NCBI RefSeq assembly: GCF_001083805.1
Contig: NZ_JXSK01000008.1
Coordinates: 186,001 to 250,000, forward strand
From: Photorhabdus luminescens subsp. luminescens
GTDB taxonomy: Bacteria; Pseudomonadota; Gammaproteobacteria; Enterobacterales; Enterobacteriaceae
DNA length: 64,000 nt
Direction of reading: 5' to 3'
The stretch's first letter is position 1. Every line of letters begins with the position of its first letter. Shown in pieces: positions 46,072 to 57,826 of the stretch. A program made the translations under genes and the position numbers. The notes under the pieces were generated by a model, which was not told where the DNA came from, ran no database searches, and saw nothing but the letters and a program-made list of their open reading frames with translations.

Positions 46072-46614
46072 TTACGGCAACAAGCTTTTAACGTCGATAG
46101 GTTTCGCTTCATCGTCGGCTTCACCTTTTGGTTTGCCGCCAATTGCCATACCTGTCTTACGGTAAAAGTTATAATCAGGATATTTACCCGGACCTGAAAT
46201 CGTCAGGTCCTCTTTTTCATACACCAGATCCTGGCGCTTAAATTCCCCCATTTCGAAATCCGGCGTTAATTGGATCGCAGTCGTCGGGCAAGCTTCTTCA
46301 CATAAGCCACAGAAAATACAACGTGAGAAGTTAACGCGGAAAAATTCTGGATACCAACGACCATCTTTATGTTCAGCTTTTTGCAGTGAGATACATCCCA
46401 CTGGGCAAACCGCCGCACACAAGTTACAGGCAACACAACGCTCTTCACCGTCCGGATCGCGCGTCAGCACAATACGGCCACGGTAACGGGGCGGCAGATA
46501 AACCGGTTCCTCTGGATACATTTGGGTTTCGCGCTTATGAAAGGCATGCAAGCCAATCATCCAAATACTGCGTACCTGGGTGGCAAAACCAACCACTAAC
46601 TCTTTCAATGTCAT
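46072..46614 (-). CDS. nuoI: NADH-quinone oxidoreductase subunit NuoI (2 x 4Fe-4S)
   Basis: The 180-residue ferredoxin-like subunit carries the N6a and N6b clusters. The two motifs [15 protein letters not shown] (about 60-74) and [15 protein letters not shown] (about 99-113) are complete. It passes electrons from NuoG to NuoB at the base of the peripheral arm. Same length as in E. coli; 14 bases separate it from nuoH. Confidence 0.95.
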   Translation of the reverse strand: MTLKELVVGFATQVRSIWMIGLHAFHKRETQMYPEEPVYLPPRYRGRIVLTRDPDGEERCVACNLCAAVCPVGCISLQKAEHKDGRWYPEFFRVNFSRCIFCGLCEEACPTTAIQLTPDFEMGEFKRQDLVYEKEDLTISGPGKYPDYNFYRKTGMAIGGKPKGEADDEAKPIDVKSLLP

Positions 46615-46628
46615 GGTTCATTCCCCCC

Positions 46629-47606
46629 TTATTGAGCGTTGTACAAAATCACTGCCGCAGTCGCCAGCAGGTTAAGTAAGGTCAGCGGCAGACAGATTTT
46701 CCAGCCAAATGCCATCACCTGGTCATAACGTGGGCGTGGTAAAGAGGCACGTATCAGGATGAACATCACCATGAAGAATGCCGTTTTCAACGCAAACCAG
46801 ACAAATGGCGGCAGGAATGGACCATGCCAACCACCAAAGAACATTGTCACAATCAGGGCAGAAACCGTGACAATACCGATATATTCACCAACGAAGAACA
46901 GGCCGAATTTCATACCGGAGTATTCAATATGGTAACCGTCAGCCAGCTCCTGTTCTGCTTCCGGCTGGTCAAATGGATGACGGTGACACACCGCCACACC
47001 CGCGATAGCAAAAGTCAAGAAGCCAAAGAATTGAGGAATGATATTCCACATATGCTCCTGTGCATTGACGATATCCACCATATTGAAGGAATCTGCCTGA
47101 GCAACAACGCCCATAAAGGAGAGGCCGATAAACACTTCGTAACTCAGTGTCTGCGCAGAAGCACGCATCGCCCCCAGTAATGAGTATTTGTTGTTACTTG
47201 ACCATCCAGCAAACAACACCGCATAGACAGCCAGACCCGCCATCATCATGAAGAACAAAATACCAATGTTCAGATCAGCGGCCATCCAAGTCGGCGTAAT
47301 CGGCACAATAGCAAACGCCAACAACAGAGAAACGAAACCAATCACCGGCGCCAAGGTAAAAATCATTCTGTCGGCAAACCGTGGTACCCAGTCCTCTTTG
47401 AAGAACATTTTGAGCATGTCAGCGACGATTTGTAATGATCCACCCCAACCAACACGGTTCGGCCCATAACGGTTTTGAAACAGCCCTAGCAAACGACGTT
47501 CACCAAAACTCATCAATGCCCCACAGACAACCACCACTACCAGGATCACCACTGCTTTCAGAACAGCGATCAGCACATCAATAATTTCGGGGGTTAACCA
47601 ACTCAT
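46629..47606 (-). CDS. nuoH: NADH-quinone oxidoreductase subunit NuoH
   Basis: The 325-residue membrane subunit has eight helices and forms the quinone chamber with NuoB and Nuo[41 protein letters not shown] and the acidic loop that follows are hallmarks. It overlaps the end of nuoG by four bases. Same length as in E. coli. Confidence 0.95.
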   Translation of the reverse strand: MSWLTPEIIDVLIAVLKAVVILVVVVVCGALMSFGERRLLGLFQNRYGPNRVGWGGSLQIVADMLKMFFKEDWVPRFADRMIFTLAPVIGFVSLLLAFAIVPITPTWMAADLNIGILFFMMMAGLAVYAVLFAGWSSNNKYSLLGAMRASAQTLSYEVFIGLSFMGVVAQADSFNMVDIVNAQEHMWNIIPQFFGFLTFAIAGVAVCHRHPFDQPEAEQELADGYHIEYSGMKFGLFFVGEYIGIVTVSALIVTMFFGGWHGPFLPPFVWFALKTAFFMVMFILIRASLPRPRYDQVMAFGWKICLPLTLLNLLATAAVILYNAQ

Positions 47607-50329
47607 TGTGCAACCTCCCGCAGATTATTCACGGAAACACCTGCCAATACCGGAGGGATACCCGGCATTCCCATCGGCAAACCGATCTGCCCTTGAGCAA
47701 GACTTTCACTCAGACGAACTGCCAGACGCAGTTGCTGACCAAAACAATCAAACTCCAGAACAGAACCCGTTTTCACACCCAATTGATCCGCATCTTTGCT
47801 ATTGAGCATCACATAAGGCTCCGGCATACGTTCCTGAATGACATCAGAACGCTGAGTTAACTCTTCACTACCGAACAAATGGTGGTAAGGAGCCACTGTC
47901 CATTGGTTATCTTGTGCAATAAATGCTGTCGGAATCTGATCGAAGTAGTTCAGACCGCCATCTGTAGTTTCAATCAGACGCACACCGGGATCGCCAAAGC
48001 GCAGATGACCACCGACCTCTGCCTGGAATTTGTTCCAAGCTTGTGGTGAGTTCCAGCCCGGCGCCCACGCAAATGGCACCTGCTGACGATAAGCATTGGG
48101 ACTATTGTTACCTTCCATTGAGAAAGCAAATGGCGAATCGACATCCTCTGGCTGACGCTGCTCATGTACGCTAAGATTCGCCAACATTGCAGTACGACCA
48201 CTGTAACGGTGCGGTGAACGAGCCAGTTTCTGACCACGGATACGGAATGTAGAATCCGGCGCTGCATCAACAATGCCTTTAAGCTGTGGCATTGTTTCAA
48301 CACAGGCATCAATAACATGGTCAAGCTGTGTCCAATCTAAATGGCGTTCAGTATAAGTTGTTTGCAAGGAGTGCAACCAACGCCAACTCTCCAACATTAC
48401 CACCGACTTGTCGTAGAAAGAGGGTTCGAAAACTTGGAAATAACGCTGTGCCCGACCTTCCTGATTTACCAGCGTACCGTCACTTTCTGCAAAGCTAGAA
48501 GCTGGAAGAATCAAATGGGCTTTATCCATGATGGCGGTGCGTTGATGATCAATCACAATTAGGTTTTTCAGATTGTTCAGCGCATCGTCTACTTTATCTG
48601 CTGCGGCATGCCGATAGAGATCATTTTCCATCACGATAGCCGTATCAGATTCACCACTGCTTATCCGTTGCAACGCAACATCCAGCGGCTGAGCCTCCAT
48701 CATTCCCAATCCAATACTATTCGCATAGATTGCAACAAACGACAAACCGACATCTGAGCCTCGGTCTTTCAGTGCCCAGGCAACATTGGCCGCTGCTTGA
48801 ATAATCGCATCGCTACCGACGTTACTACCGCTGATAATCAGCGGTTTCTTCGCGCCAATCAATGCTTGCGCAACCATTTCCACTTTAGCTTTCAGTTCGT
48901 CAGGCAAATTTTCAACTGCCGGCGCAGTGTTATCCAATGCATGAGCGACTGCAAAACCAAAACGCGCCTGATCATCAACCGGCGCTCGATAATTCCACGC
49001 TGCGATATCATCCAGACGAGTATCATCCACATTGGTCACAAACAGGGGATATTTCGCACGCTGACCAATATTCATCACAGCGGCAATTTGCCAATCAGCA
49101 ACTTTCTGAGCAGCGGCCATTTCGCGGGCTTTGCCTTTCACAGCCTGACGAACGGCCAGCGCCATCCGGGCGCCGGTTTGCGTTAGATCTTCACCTAAAA
49201 TCAGTACCGCATCATAGCTTTCAATTTCACGCAGCGACGGTGTATAAACACCCCCCTGTTGCAGAATTTCCAACATCATATCAAGACGTTGTTGTTCAGC
49301 CGCAGCAATCCCACTATAGAAGTTTTCCGCACCCACCAGTTCACGCAGTGCAAAGTTACTTTCCAGACTGGCGCGTGGGGAACCGATACCGATGGCATTT
49401 TTGGCCTGACGTAAAATATCTGCCCCACCCTGCATGGCCTGTTCAGCGTTAAGCGAGATCCAATGATCGCCACGCAATTGCTGTGGCTGACGAGGGCGAT
49501 CTTTACGATTGACATAACCGTAACCGAAACGACCACGGTCACACATAAAATAGTGGTTTACCGTCCCGTTATAACGGTTCTCGATACGGCGTAATTCACC
49601 ATAACGCTCCCCCGGGCTGGTGTTGCAACCAATGCTGCACTGTTGGCAGATACTTGGCGCAAACTGCATATCCCATTTACGGTTATAACGTTCAGAATGG
49701 GTTTTATCAGTAAATACCCCTGTTGGACAGATTTCTACCAGGTTACCGGAGAACTCACTTTCCAACGTTCCGCTTTCAGGGCGACCAAAATAGATATTAT
49801 CGTGAGCGCCATAGACACCAAAATCAGTGCCGTCGGCGTAATCTTTGTAGTAACGCACACAACGATAACAAGCAATACAGCGGTTCATTTCATGAGAAAT
49901 AAACGGCCCCAATTCCTGATTGTTATGAGTACGCTTAGTGAAACGGTATTTACGGAATGTATGACCGGTCATCACGGTCATATCCTGTAAGTGGCAGTTG
50001 CCCCCTTCTTCACACACCGGGCAATCGTGCGGATGGTTAGTCATCAACCACTCAACCACACTCTCACGGAACTTCTTAGCCTCTTCATCATCAATAGAGA
50101 TAAAAGTGCCATCCGCCGCCGGAGTCATACAAGACATTATCAGACGACCGCGCGTATCATCCGCGTTTTGATATTGCTTCACCGCACACTGGCGGCAAGC
50201 GCCAACGCTTCCAAGCGCTGGATGCCAGCAAAAATAAGGAATATCCAACCCCAAAGAGAGGCAGGCTTGTAACAGGTTATCAGCCCCGTCTACATCATAT
50301 TTTTTGCCGTCTACATGTATCGTAGCCAT
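47603..50329 (-). CDS. nuoG: NADH-quinone oxidoreductase subunit NuoG
   Basis: This roughly 908-residue peripheral subunit carries iron-sulfur clusters. The N-terminal 2Fe-2S domain contains [17 protein letters not shown]; the His/Cys cluster lies in [17 protein letters not shown], the 4Fe-4S in [14 protein letters not shown], and the extra N7 site in [18 protein letters not shown] molybdopterin-oxidoreductase-like body without cofactor follows. The start at 50329 ([13 protein letters not shown]) is chosen because E. coli NuoG begins here; an in-frame ATG upstream would add 12 residues with no family match. It lies 75 bases downstream of nuoF. Confidence 0.94.
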   Translation of the reverse strand: MATIHVDGKKYDVDGADNLLQACLSLGLDIPYFCWHPALGSVGACRQCAVKQYQNADDTRGRLIMSCMTPAADGTFISIDDEEAKKFRESVVEWLMTNHPHDCPVCEEGGNCHLQDMTVMTGHTFRKYRFTKRTHNNQELGPFISHEMNRCIACYRCVRYYKDYADGTDFGVYGAHDNIYFGRPESGTLESEFSGNLVEICPTGVFTDKTHSERYNRKWDMQFAPSICQQCSIGCNTSPGERYGELRRIENRYNGTVNHYFMCDRGRFGYGYVNRKDRPRQPQQLRGDHWISLNAEQAMQGGADILRQAKNAIGIGSPRASLESNFALRELVGAENFYSGIAAAEQQRLDMMLEILQQGGVYTPSLREIESYDAVLILGEDLTQTGARMALAVRQAVKGKAREMAAAQKVADWQIAAVMNIGQRAKYPLFVTNVDDTRLDDIAAWNYRAPVDDQARFGFAVAHALDNTAPAVENLPDELKAKVEMVAQALIGAKKPLIISGSNVGSDAIIQAAANVAWALKDRGSDVGLSFVAIYANSIGLGMMEAQPLDVALQRISSGESDTAIVMENDLYRHAAADKVDDALNNLKNLIVIDHQRTAIMDKAHLILPASSFAESDGTLVNQEGRAQRYFQVFEPSFYDKSVVMLESWRWLHSLQTTYTERHLDWTQLDHVIDACVETMPQLKGIVDAAPDSTFRIRGQKLARSPHRYSGRTAMLANLSVHEQRQPEDVDSPFAFSMEGNNSPNAYRQQVPFAWAPGWNSPQAWNKFQAEVGGHLRFGDPGVRLIETTDGGLNYFDQIPTAFIAQDNQWTVAPYHHLFGSEELTQRSDVIQERMPEPYVMLNSKDADQLGVKTGSVLEFDCFGQQLRLAVRLSESLAQGQIGLPMGMPGIPPVLAGVSVNNLREVAQ

Positions 50330-50404
50330 AGTCAGCATGCTTCCAAATGACCTGCTTTTCAGCAAGTGTTAATCAAAAATTCTGCTAATTTCGTGAAAAA
50401 CCCA

Positions 50405-51769
50405 TTACCAACGCTGTTTCAACAGGTTTGACTGGATACCCGCAATGAAATGAGTGTTGCCATAGTCTTTGGTCACAATTCCAGCTTCGAATTCATCACG
50501 GAAATATTTGATGGCGCTCTGTAGTGGTTCCACGGCCCCTGGCGCATGAGCACAGAATGTATTACCTGGCCCAAGGAAGCGACAGAGCTGTTCCAACGTT
50601 TCAATATCCCCCGGCTGCCCTTCCCCACGCTCTATTGCACGCAGGATTTTCACGCTCCACGGCAACCCGTCACGACATGGCGTACACCAGCCGCAAGATT
50701 CACGAGCAAAGAACTCTTCAAGATTACGGGTTAAAGAAACCATGTTAATTTCATGGTCAACCGCCATTGCCAAGGCAGTACCCAAACGGCTGCCCGCTTT
50801 AGCGATATTTTCGAAATCCATTGGCAAATCCAAATGTTCAGCGGTCAGGAAGTCAGTCCCTGCCCCACCTGGCTGCCAAGCTTTGAATTTCAGGCCGTCA
50901 CGCATACCGCCGGCATAATCTTCAAGAATTTCACGGGCAGTCGTACCAAATGGCAGCTCCCACAAGCCCGGATTTTTCACCCGACCAGAGAACCCCATCA
51001 GTTTAGTACCGGCATCTTTACTCTTGCCCGCACTCAGACCGACATACCACTCTTTGCCGTATTCGAGAATTGAAGGAACGTTGCACAAGGTTTCAACGTT
51101 GTTGACGCAAGTAGGCTTACCCCATGCGCCGGAAGTGGCTGGAAATGGCGGCTTTGAGCGAGGATTTGCTCGGCGACCTTCCAGTGAGTTAATCAGCGCG
51201 GTTTCTTCACCACAAATATAACGTCCTGCGCCGGTATGAACAAACAGCTCAAAATCAAAGCCGCTGCCCATAATGTTTTTACCTAACCAACCCGCCGCCT
51301 TAGCTTCTTCGATGGCTTTACGCAGATGCACAGCCGCTTCCACATATTCGCCACGCAGGAAGATATAGCCACGATAAGCTTTCAAAGCGAATGCGCTGAT
51401 CAACATCCCTTCCACCAGCAAGTGAGGAAGTTGCTCCATCAGCAAGCGATCTTTGTAAGTACCCGGCTCCATTTCATCTGCGTTACATAGCAGATAACGG
51501 ATATTCATGCTTTCATCTTTTGGCATCAGGCTCCACTTCAAACCAGTAGAGAAACCTGCACCGCCACGGCCTTTCAGCCCGGCGTCTTTTACCAGAGAAA
51601 CCACTTCATCCGGGGACATGCTTTTCAGTGCTTTTTCAGCACCGCGATAACCATTTTTGCTACGGTACTCATCCAGCCATACCGGTTGTTTATCATCCCG
51701 TAAACGCCAGGTAAGAGGATGGTTTTCCTCAGTACGAATAATTTCTTTTATTCCTGAATATGCTGTCAT
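50405..51769 (-). CDS. nuoF: NADH-quinone oxidoreductase subunit NuoF (NADH/FMN)
   Basis: The 454-residue flavoprotein subunit oxidises [21 protein letters not shown] (about 67-83) binds [22 protein letters not shown] (about 177-195) binds NADH and FMN, and [10 protein letters not shown] plus a later Cys hold the N3 4Fe-4S cluster. It overlaps nuoE by four bases. E. coli NuoF has 445 residues; the extra residues are at the C-terminus ([14 protein letters not shown]). Confidence 0.95.
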   Translation of the reverse strand: MTAYSGIKEIIRTEENHPLTWRLRDDKQPVWLDEYRSKNGYRGAEKALKSMSPDEVVSLVKDAGLKGRGGAGFSTGLKWSLMPKDESMNIRYLLCNADEMEPGTYKDRLLMEQLPHLLVEGMLISAFALKAYRGYIFLRGEYVEAAVHLRKAIEEAKAAGWLGKNIMGSGFDFELFVHTGAGRYICGEETALINSLEGRRANPRSKPPFPATSGAWGKPTCVNNVETLCNVPSILEYGKEWYVGLSAGKSKDAGTKLMGFSGRVKNPGLWELPFGTTAREILEDYAGGMRDGLKFKAWQPGGAGTDFLTAEHLDLPMDFENIAKAGSRLGTALAMAVDHEINMVSLTRNLEEFFARESCGWCTPCRDGLPWSVKILRAIERGEGQPGDIETLEQLCRFLGPGNTFCAHAPGAVEPLQSAIKYFRDEFEAGIVTKDYGNTHFIAGIQSNLLKQRW

Positions 51770-52314
51770 GGATACTGCTCCAGTAACTTCTCAATCTCTT
51801 CAGGCCTGACAGAACTGTGCGTATCGTCATCGATCATCATGGTCGGACCTCTGTCACAGTTACCCAGACAACAGGTTGGCAACAGCGTAAAACGACCATC
51901 TTTCGTCGTCTGCCCCGGACAGATATTCAGGTGTTTTTCAATCGCAGCCTGAACATCCTGATAACCGGTAATATGACAAACCACGCTATCGCAATAACGA
52001 ATAATATGGCGGCCCACAGGTTGACGATAAATCTGGCTGTAGAATGTTGCCACACCTTCCACATCACTAGCGGGAATACCAAGCACATCAGCAATCGCGT
52101 AAATGGCGCCATCCGGCACCCAACCACGATGTTTCTGTACAATTTTCAATGCTTCTATCGAAGCAGCGCGCGGATCTTCATAGTGGTGTTTTTCGTGCTC
52201 AATAGCATCGTGTTCTTCGGTGCTCAGCACAAAATCTGCTTTTGCCTGAGACTCTGTTACGTTAACCACATCAAGGCGCGCTTGTTGAGCACTCGCGTTA
52301 ATTTCACTTTGCAT
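51766..52314 (-). CDS. nuoE: NADH-quinone oxidoreductase subunit NuoE (2Fe-2S)
   Basis: The 182-residue thioredoxin-like subunit holds the N1a 2Fe-2S cluster through CDSVVC and, about 36 residues later, [10 protein letters not shown]. It has a longer N-terminus than E. coli NuoE (166); [15 protein letters not shown] is the extension. A start further in at a family-matching position cannot be excluded. It lies two bases after nuoCD and overlaps nuoF. Confidence 0.93.
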   Translation of the reverse strand: MQSEINASAQQARLDVVNVTESQAKADFVLSTEEHDAIEHEKHHYEDPRAASIEALKIVQKHRGWVPDGAIYAIADVLGIPASDVEGVATFYSQIYRQPVGRHIIRYCDSVVCHITGYQDVQAAIEKHLNICPGQTTKDGRFTLLPTCCLGNCDRGPTMMIDDDTHSSVRPEEIEKLLEQYP

Positions 52315-52316
52315 AG

Positions 52317-54116
52317 TTAGCGATCCACATCAGACATAACAAAATCGATACTGCCCAGATACACGATCAGGTCAGAAACTAAGCCACCGCGGATTACCGA
52401 TGGGATCTGCTGCAAATGCGGATAACTCGGTGTACGGACGCGGGTACGGTAACTCACTGTACTGCCGTCGCTGGTGAGGTAATAGCTGTTGATGCCTTTG
52501 GTGGCCTCAATCATTTGGAAAGATTCATTTGCCGGCATTACTGGTCCCCATGACACTTGCAAAAAGTGGTTAATCATGGTTTCGATATGCTGCAAAGTAC
52601 GCTCTTTCGGTGGCGGCGTCGTCAGTGGGTGATCGGCTTTGAATGGACCTTCCGGCATATTATCCAGACACTGTTTCAAGATTCGCAAGCTCTGACGCAC
52701 TTCTTCCACTTTCAACATCACGCGGTCATAACAGTCGCCGTTATTACCAATCGGCACGTCGAAATCAAAATTTTCATAGCCGGAGTATGGACGCCATTTG
52801 CGCACATCAAACGCAATGCCCGTTGCCCGCAAACCCGCTCCAGTAGTGCCCCATTCAAGGGCTTGTTTGGAATTATAAGCGGCAACCCCAATAGAACGGC
52901 CTTTCAGGATGCTGTTTTTCAGCGCTGCTTTCACGTAGGAATCAAGGCGTTTAGGCATCCAATTCAGGAAATCGCGCAATAATCTATCCCAACCACGCGG
53001 TAAATCATGAGCAACGCCGCCAATGCGGAACCACGCCGGATGCATACGGAAACCGGTAATCGCCTCCACCAGATCATACACCTTCTGGCGGTCAGTAAAG
53101 GCGAAGAACACCGGCGTCATTCCGCCAACGTCCTGAATGAAGGTCGAAATGTACAGAAGATGGCTGTTGATACGGAACAATTCCGACAACATAACGCGAA
53201 TGGTTTTTACCCGGTCAGGCACTTCAATTCCTGCCAGTTTTTCCACCGCCAGCACATAAGGCATTTCGTTAACACAACCGCCTAAGTATTCAATACGGTC
53301 TGTATAGGGAATATAACTGTGCCAAGATTGACGCTCTCCCATCTTCTCCGCGCCACGATGGTGATAACCAATATCCGGGACACAATCGACAATCTCTTCA
53401 CCATCCAATTGCAGAATGATACGGAATGCGCCATGAGAAGAGGGATGGTTAGGACCAAGGTTAAGGAACATAAAGTCCTCATTCTCGGTACCCCGTTTCA
53501 TTCCCCACTCTTCTGGTTTGAAAGTCAGCGCTTCCATTTCCAGATCTTCTTTCTGTCTGGTCAGTTCAAAAGGATCAAATTCCGTCGCACGAGCGGGATA
53601 ATCCTTCCGCAGCGGATGCCCTTCCCAAGTCGGCGGCAACATAATACGGCGCAGGTTTGGATGGCCGTTAAAGACAATGCCAAACATTTCCCATGTTTCA
53701 CGCTCATACCAGTTGGCATTTGGGAACAAAGGAGTTGCAGTCGGCAGATTCAGGTCTTTTTCACTGAGGGCAACCTTCAACATAACATCGCGGTTACGCT
53801 CAATAGAAAGCAGGTGATAAAACACAGAAAAATCTGCCTCTGGCAGACCCTGGCGGTGAGTACGCTGGCGCTCATCCATGCCATGTAAATCGAACAACAT
53901 GACATAAGGTTTAGGCAGCTTCTTCAGGAAAGTTATTACTTCCAGTAATTGTTCACGCTTCACCCAGACAACTGGCAAACCAGTACGGGTTGGCTGAACA
54001 GTAAAGGCATCCGGGCCAAAGTGGTTACGCAGCTCACTCACCACCGGATCATCAAGATGGTCGTGAGTTTGCCACGCAGGCCGGGCGCTTTCTTGCGCTA
54101 TCTGATCTATCATCAT
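52317..54116 (-). CDS. nuoC: NADH-quinone oxidoreductase fused subunit NuoCD
   Basis: This 599-residue fusion of the 30 kDa and 49 kDa subunits is usual in enterobacteria. The C part (about 1-190) includes [20 protein letters not shown], and the D part opens with [17 protein letters not shown], whose His takes part in quinone binding. It ends [17 protein letters not shown]. coli NuoCD has about 600 residues. A gap of 118 bases separates it from nuoB. Confidence 0.95.
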   Translation of the reverse strand: MMIDQIAQESARPAWQTHDHLDDPVVSELRNHFGPDAFTVQPTRTGLPVVWVKREQLLEVITFLKKLPKPYVMLFDLHGMDERQRTHRQGLPEADFSVFYHLLSIERNRDVMLKVALSEKDLNLPTATPLFPNANWYERETWEMFGIVFNGHPNLRRIMLPPTWEGHPLRKDYPARATEFDPFELTRQKEDLEMEALTFKPEEWGMKRGTENEDFMFLNLGPNHPSSHGAFRIILQLDGEEIVDCVPDIGYHHRGAEKMGERQSWHSYIPYTDRIEYLGGCVNEMPYVLAVEKLAGIEVPDRVKTIRVMLSELFRINSHLLYISTFIQDVGGMTPVFFAFTDRQKVYDLVEAITGFRMHPAWFRIGGVAHDLPRGWDRLLRDFLNWMPKRLDSYVKAALKNSILKGRSIGVAAYNSKQALEWGTTGAGLRATGIAFDVRKWRPYSGYENFDFDVPIGNNGDCYDRVMLKVEEVRQSLRILKQCLDNMPEGPFKADHPLTTPPPKERTLQHIETMINHFLQVSWGPVMPANESFQMIEATKGINSYYLTSDGSTVSYRTRVRTPSYPHLQQIPSVIRGGLVSDLIVYLGSIDFVMSDVDR

Positions 54117-54234
54117 TCTTCACCACAACGCTTTGATCAGTGTTCGTTTTGATCGGGATTAGTATCGCAACACATTGCTCTGGTTACATTCATTAGGCTG
54201 CTTTAATCACGCCTACTGCCTAAAAGACAGATTC

Positions 54235-54909
54235 TTAAACTTCGTCTGGCGTACGCAGATTTTTCACTGCAATACGTTCCCCGTGCTTACGTTCTCTTTC
54301 TGACTGCATATTGGCACGGTAAACCCCTTGATCTCCCACCACCCAAGACAGCGGACGACGCTCTTTGCCGATTGATTCCTGTAACAACAACAGAGCTTGC
54401 ATGTAAGCTTCAGGGCGGGGAGGACAGCCAGGAATATAAACATCAACGGGGATAAACTTATCGACGCCTTGAACTACAGAATAAATATCGTACATACCGC
54501 CAGAGTTGGCGCAAGCTCCCATAGAGATAACCCATTTCGGCTCAAGCATCTGGTCATATAAACGCTGAATAACCGGCGCCATTTTGGTAAAACAAGTTCC
54601 AGCAACCACCATAAAATCCGCCTGGCGGGGTGATGCACGTAAAACTTCAGCGCCAAAACGAGCGACATCATGAACAGCGGTAAATGATGTGGCCATTTCC
54701 ACATAACAACAGGAAAGACCAAAGTTGTAGGGCCACAGGGAGTTTTTACGTCCCCAATTCACCATATCATGCAGAGCATGCTCCAGTTTGCCCATGTAAA
54801 CACTACGGTGGACATGCTGCTCTAGTGGGTCTGCGACAATTTCTTGTTTTTGCAGGGGATAACGGTCATTCTCACCGTTCGGATCTATGCGGGTGAGCGT
54901 ATAATCCAT
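54235..54909 (-). CDS. nuoB: NADH-quinone oxidoreductase subunit NuoB (N2 cluster)
   Basis: The 224-residue subunit carries the terminal N2 4Fe-4S cluster with the tandem Cys in [11 protein letters not shown] (about 63-64), the third Cys in [12 protein letters not shown] and the fourth in [20 protein letters not shown]. It delivers electrons to quinone. It lies 18 bases after nuoA. E. coli NuoB has 220 residues. Confidence 0.95.
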   Translation of the reverse strand: MDYTLTRIDPNGENDRYPLQKQEIVADPLEQHVHRSVYMGKLEHALHDMVNWGRKNSLWPYNFGLSCCYVEMATSFTAVHDVARFGAEVLRASPRQADFMVVAGTCFTKMAPVIQRLYDQMLEPKWVISMGACANSGGMYDIYSVVQGVDKFIPVDVYIPGCPPRPEAYMQALLLLQESIGKERRPLSWVVGDQGVYRANMQSERERKHGERIAVKNLRTPDEV

Positions 54910-54927
54910 CTTTAAATGCCTCGCTAT

Positions 54928-55377
54928 TTACTGCGGATGACTATTGTTAATGTTAATCACAACACTTGGTTTACTTACCTGGCGGCTTGAACGAGATGGC
55001 GTCCAATTCAGCGCTCCAATACGCACCAGATAAAACAAGCCTGCGAGTAACACCAAAATGAAAATGCTTGCTTCGATAAAGCCTAACCAGCCGCTCTCTT
55101 TGATAGAGACTGACCATGCATATAAAAACAGCGCTTCAACATCGAAGATGACAAAGAACATAGCGACCAGATAGAACTTGGCCGACATACGGAGACGAGC
55201 ACTACCGACAGAATCAATACCGGATTCATAAGGAACATGTTTTGCCCGGGCTTTCGCTCTTCCGCCCAAGAAAAATGCCCCTAACAGCATCAAAGCACAC
55301 AGACCGAAAGCACCTAAAAGAAATACCGCGAATGCCCAGTGATGGGCAAAGAGTTCAGTGGATGTTGACATACTCAT
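54928..55377 (-). CDS. nuoA: NADH-quinone oxidoreductase subunit NuoA
   Basis: The 149-residue membrane subunit has three helices and is the first gene of the operon. It contains [20 protein letters not shown] in the loop near the quinone site and [13 protein letters not shown] with conserved acidic residues in helix 2. The promoter should lie in the 700 bases upstream toward lrhA. E. coli NuoA has 147 residues. Confidence 0.95.
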   Translation of the reverse strand: MSMSTSTELFAHHWAFAVFLLGAFGLCALMLLGAFFLGGRAKARAKHVPYESGIDSVGSARLRMSAKFYLVAMFFVIFDVEALFLYAWSVSIKESGWLGFIEASIFILVLLAGLFYLVRIGALNWTPSRSSRQVSKPSVVININNSHPQ

Positions 55378-56028
55378 TGCTTACTCATCAAAAGTGGTGT
55401 CAAAAGTGTCTGCTCTTTTGTCTGGCAGTGTTGCACCACATCGATTCAAGGGAAGGGGTAACAACCAAATCTGAAACACTGTTAATCAATGATTGATGGA
55501 GTGAATCTTCTTGGTTTTTACTCCTCTCAACAATATTTTGTCTGTTATGACAAAATTAATCTAACATTTATTTACAAACAACAAACTTAGTCTTAACGGA
55601 TCGTGCTACCGCACTGCTAAAACGTGTCAGTCAACTGGCATGCGAACAGCGGCGGAAGCTAGTTTAACCGATAACTCGCTTTTACTACATCATTATCTCA
55701 GGAAAAACCTGCCTTTCCACTGCTACATAGGGAGTATTTCTTTGATCAAGTACACAATTCGACAGAAAAAAATTTTACTGCTGCTGATAATTCATTCAAA
55801 TCTGAAGAAATTATATTTTTTACCCATTATCAACAAGAAAAGTTCTGGTTCACTACAGAAATTCTTATTTCATCAATTCAGCGAATTATTACTTTGTTAA
55901 CAATATAACAATTTGTTAACCAAATCAGGGGGGTGTTAAGAAAAATGCCACCGTATATTTAATGATTACGATAACAACAAAATAAGATGAATTTAGTTGA
56001 TGATTGCTTATAAATATATCCAAGGAAC
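55378..56028. promoter_or_regulatory. nuo operon upstream region
   Basis: About 650 AT-rich bases between nuoA and the lrhA terminator. The nuo promoters should lie here, as in E. coli where this region is long and receives several regulators. I could not pick out a specific binding site with confidence. Confidence 0.45.
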
Positions 56029-56063
56029 TAATACCTCCTTCCGTCCATAATGGAGGTATTAGC
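56029..56063. terminator. Terminator hairpin after lrhA
   Basis: CTAATACCTCC and GGAGGTATTAG form a perfect 11-base stem with a 13-base loop, 20 bases past the lrhA stop on the minus strand. The T run is poor. Confidence 0.55.
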
Positions 56064-56083
56064 AAAGACAAGTGTTTCAGATA

Positions 56084-57013
56084 TTACTCATCAATAATAT
56101 CGTCATCATCAGGAAGTTCTTCAGAAACACCCGATATCGTGTATGGCGTTTTCTTATTCTCTATTGCACTAAAAACCGTCAGAACAGATTCATTCTGTTC
56201 ATTACTATGCCTATAAAGAGAGAATTGGGTTTCAGGCAAACGAGGAAGCCCTTCACTCTCCCCTAAAATACGCAAATCAGCATTTTGCATTTCCAGAGGA
56301 CGGGCAGTAATACCGACTTCTGCATTCACTGCCGTGCGAACTGCCGACAAAGAAGCAGCTTCGTAAGCAATCCGCCACGATACCCCCACCTCATCCAACG
56401 TATCCAACGCCAACTGGCGAAATGGGTTGGTTTCATCCATCACAACCAATGGCACAGGTTCATTTGGTTGTAGCTGGAAATCAGGAGCGCAATGCCATAA
56501 TACCGGTGTTGAGCGCAGAACAGTCCTTGGATGATGACTGATTTTCGCGGTTGTGAGCGCTAAATCGATCTCATGGCTATCCAGCATACTTTCAATAAAT
56601 TGAGTACGCTTTATACGGACATCTATTGCCATCCGCGGATAAACAGAAGCGATACGATTTAACAAAAAAGGGAGCAGTGTATCCACCGTATCGTCGGATG
56701 CACCGATTCTTAGTTCGCCTTCCGCATCGCTATAGGTCAATGATGCGCTGGCATCATCGTTAGCGCGCAGAATTTGTCTTGCATAACCAAGAAGTTGAAG
56801 ACCATGCTCTGTAAGAAGCTTATTACGGCCATGACGGGCAAACAACTCTCTGCCCACCAACTGCTCCAAACGTTGCATTTGCTGACTTACAGCCGATTGC
56901 GTTCTGCATACTGCTGCTGCTGCTGCTGCAAAAGTATTTAAATCAGCAACAGCAACAAAAGTTCTTAGCAGATCGAGATCGAGATTCATTATCGGACGAT
57001 TTGCATTTATCAT
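56084..57013 (-). CDS. lrhA: LysR-type regulator LrhA (HexA)
   Basis: The 309-residue protein has an N-terminal winged helix-turn-helix (DLDLLRTFVAVADLNTFAAA, AVCRTQSAVSQQMQRLEQLV) nearly identical to E. coli LrhA. The LysR effector domain that follows is more diverged, and the tail is acidic (ELPDDDDIIDE). In E. coli LrhA represses flagellar master genes; in Photorhabdus the HexA orthologue controls secondary metabolism and symbiosis traits. The position next to nuoA is conserved. The six CTG/GCA repeats in the Ala stretch encode the same Ala run as in E. coli. Confidence 0.92.
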   Translation of the reverse strand: MINANRPIMNLDLDLLRTFVAVADLNTFAAAAAAVCRTQSAVSQQMQRLEQLVGRELFARHGRNKLLTEHGLQLLGYARQILRANDDASASLTYSDAEGELRIGASDDTVDTLLPFLLNRIASVYPRMAIDVRIKRTQFIESMLDSHEIDLALTTAKISHHPRTVLRSTPVLWHCAPDFQLQPNEPVPLVVMDETNPFRQLALDTLDEVGVSWRIAYEAASLSAVRTAVNAEVGITARPLEMQNADLRILGESEGLPRLPETQFSLYRHSNEQNESVLTVFSAIENKKTPYTISGVSEELPDDDDIIDE

Positions 57014-57826
57014 TGTTTATTCATCACTTTTTTTTGATTTTAATTACTAACTAACCTGGTGTTTTTACGTAAGCACTATCAAATTAAATTAACATCGCTT
57101 AGACAGTACTCTACTCTATTAAATAGGGCAAAGATTTACTGCTGTTTTTTTACCTATTGAACCCATTGCGGGTTTTATTTTCTCCTCTCTCTTAGCAAAA
57201 GTTACTCGGATTCCTAAATAAATTGAGGACAATCCCTATTTACAACACCCTATATGTGATTTCTAGTTTGGTTATTTTGTTTTCTGACTCACGTCAAAGA
57301 ATAACATAAGTTATATCAGAAAAACTAAATATAAAGTAAAAATCTACAATATCACTAATGTTTAATAATCCTATTCAGATAAATTTACAACTAGTTTCCA
57401 GAAATGATCAAAAATATTGTTCGATCTTTCTAAAATATATAGTTCTGAATTGCCAATTCAAGGTAAATCTTATACATAAGAATAAATTATACAAACACAA
57501 CAATTTTTATTGACAAATTGAGCCATGCTCATTTTATCCCCACAATGGCGCAACCAGGCGGTTATCACGTTAAAAACGCCCCATTTCCACACTAGAAAAC
57601 ACCCACAATTCAGATTATAAATTCAATGTCATTAATAAATTCAGAATTTAACGCTAACATAATTTGCATAAAAAGATACTCAAATAACAACTTCCCTACT
57701 AAAACAACCATTTTAACCAAATATATCAAGGCATCTTCAAAACATTCAGCGGGAAGAGTACATTAAATGTTACACACTATGTGCCAGGCGACCTCTTTTT
57801 TTTGCCAAGATAAGGTAAGACTCTCT
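57014..57826. promoter_or_regulatory. Divergent lrhA-alaA intergenic region
   Basis: This 813-base AT-rich region between divergent genes contains no credible frame. It should hold the promoters of both. I see no site I can name with confidence. Confidence 0.4.

Noticed and set aside
56911-56930. Run of CTG triplets in lrhA as a phase-variable repeat
   Set aside because: It encodes an Ala run conserved in E. coli LrhA, and triplet changes would not shift the frame.
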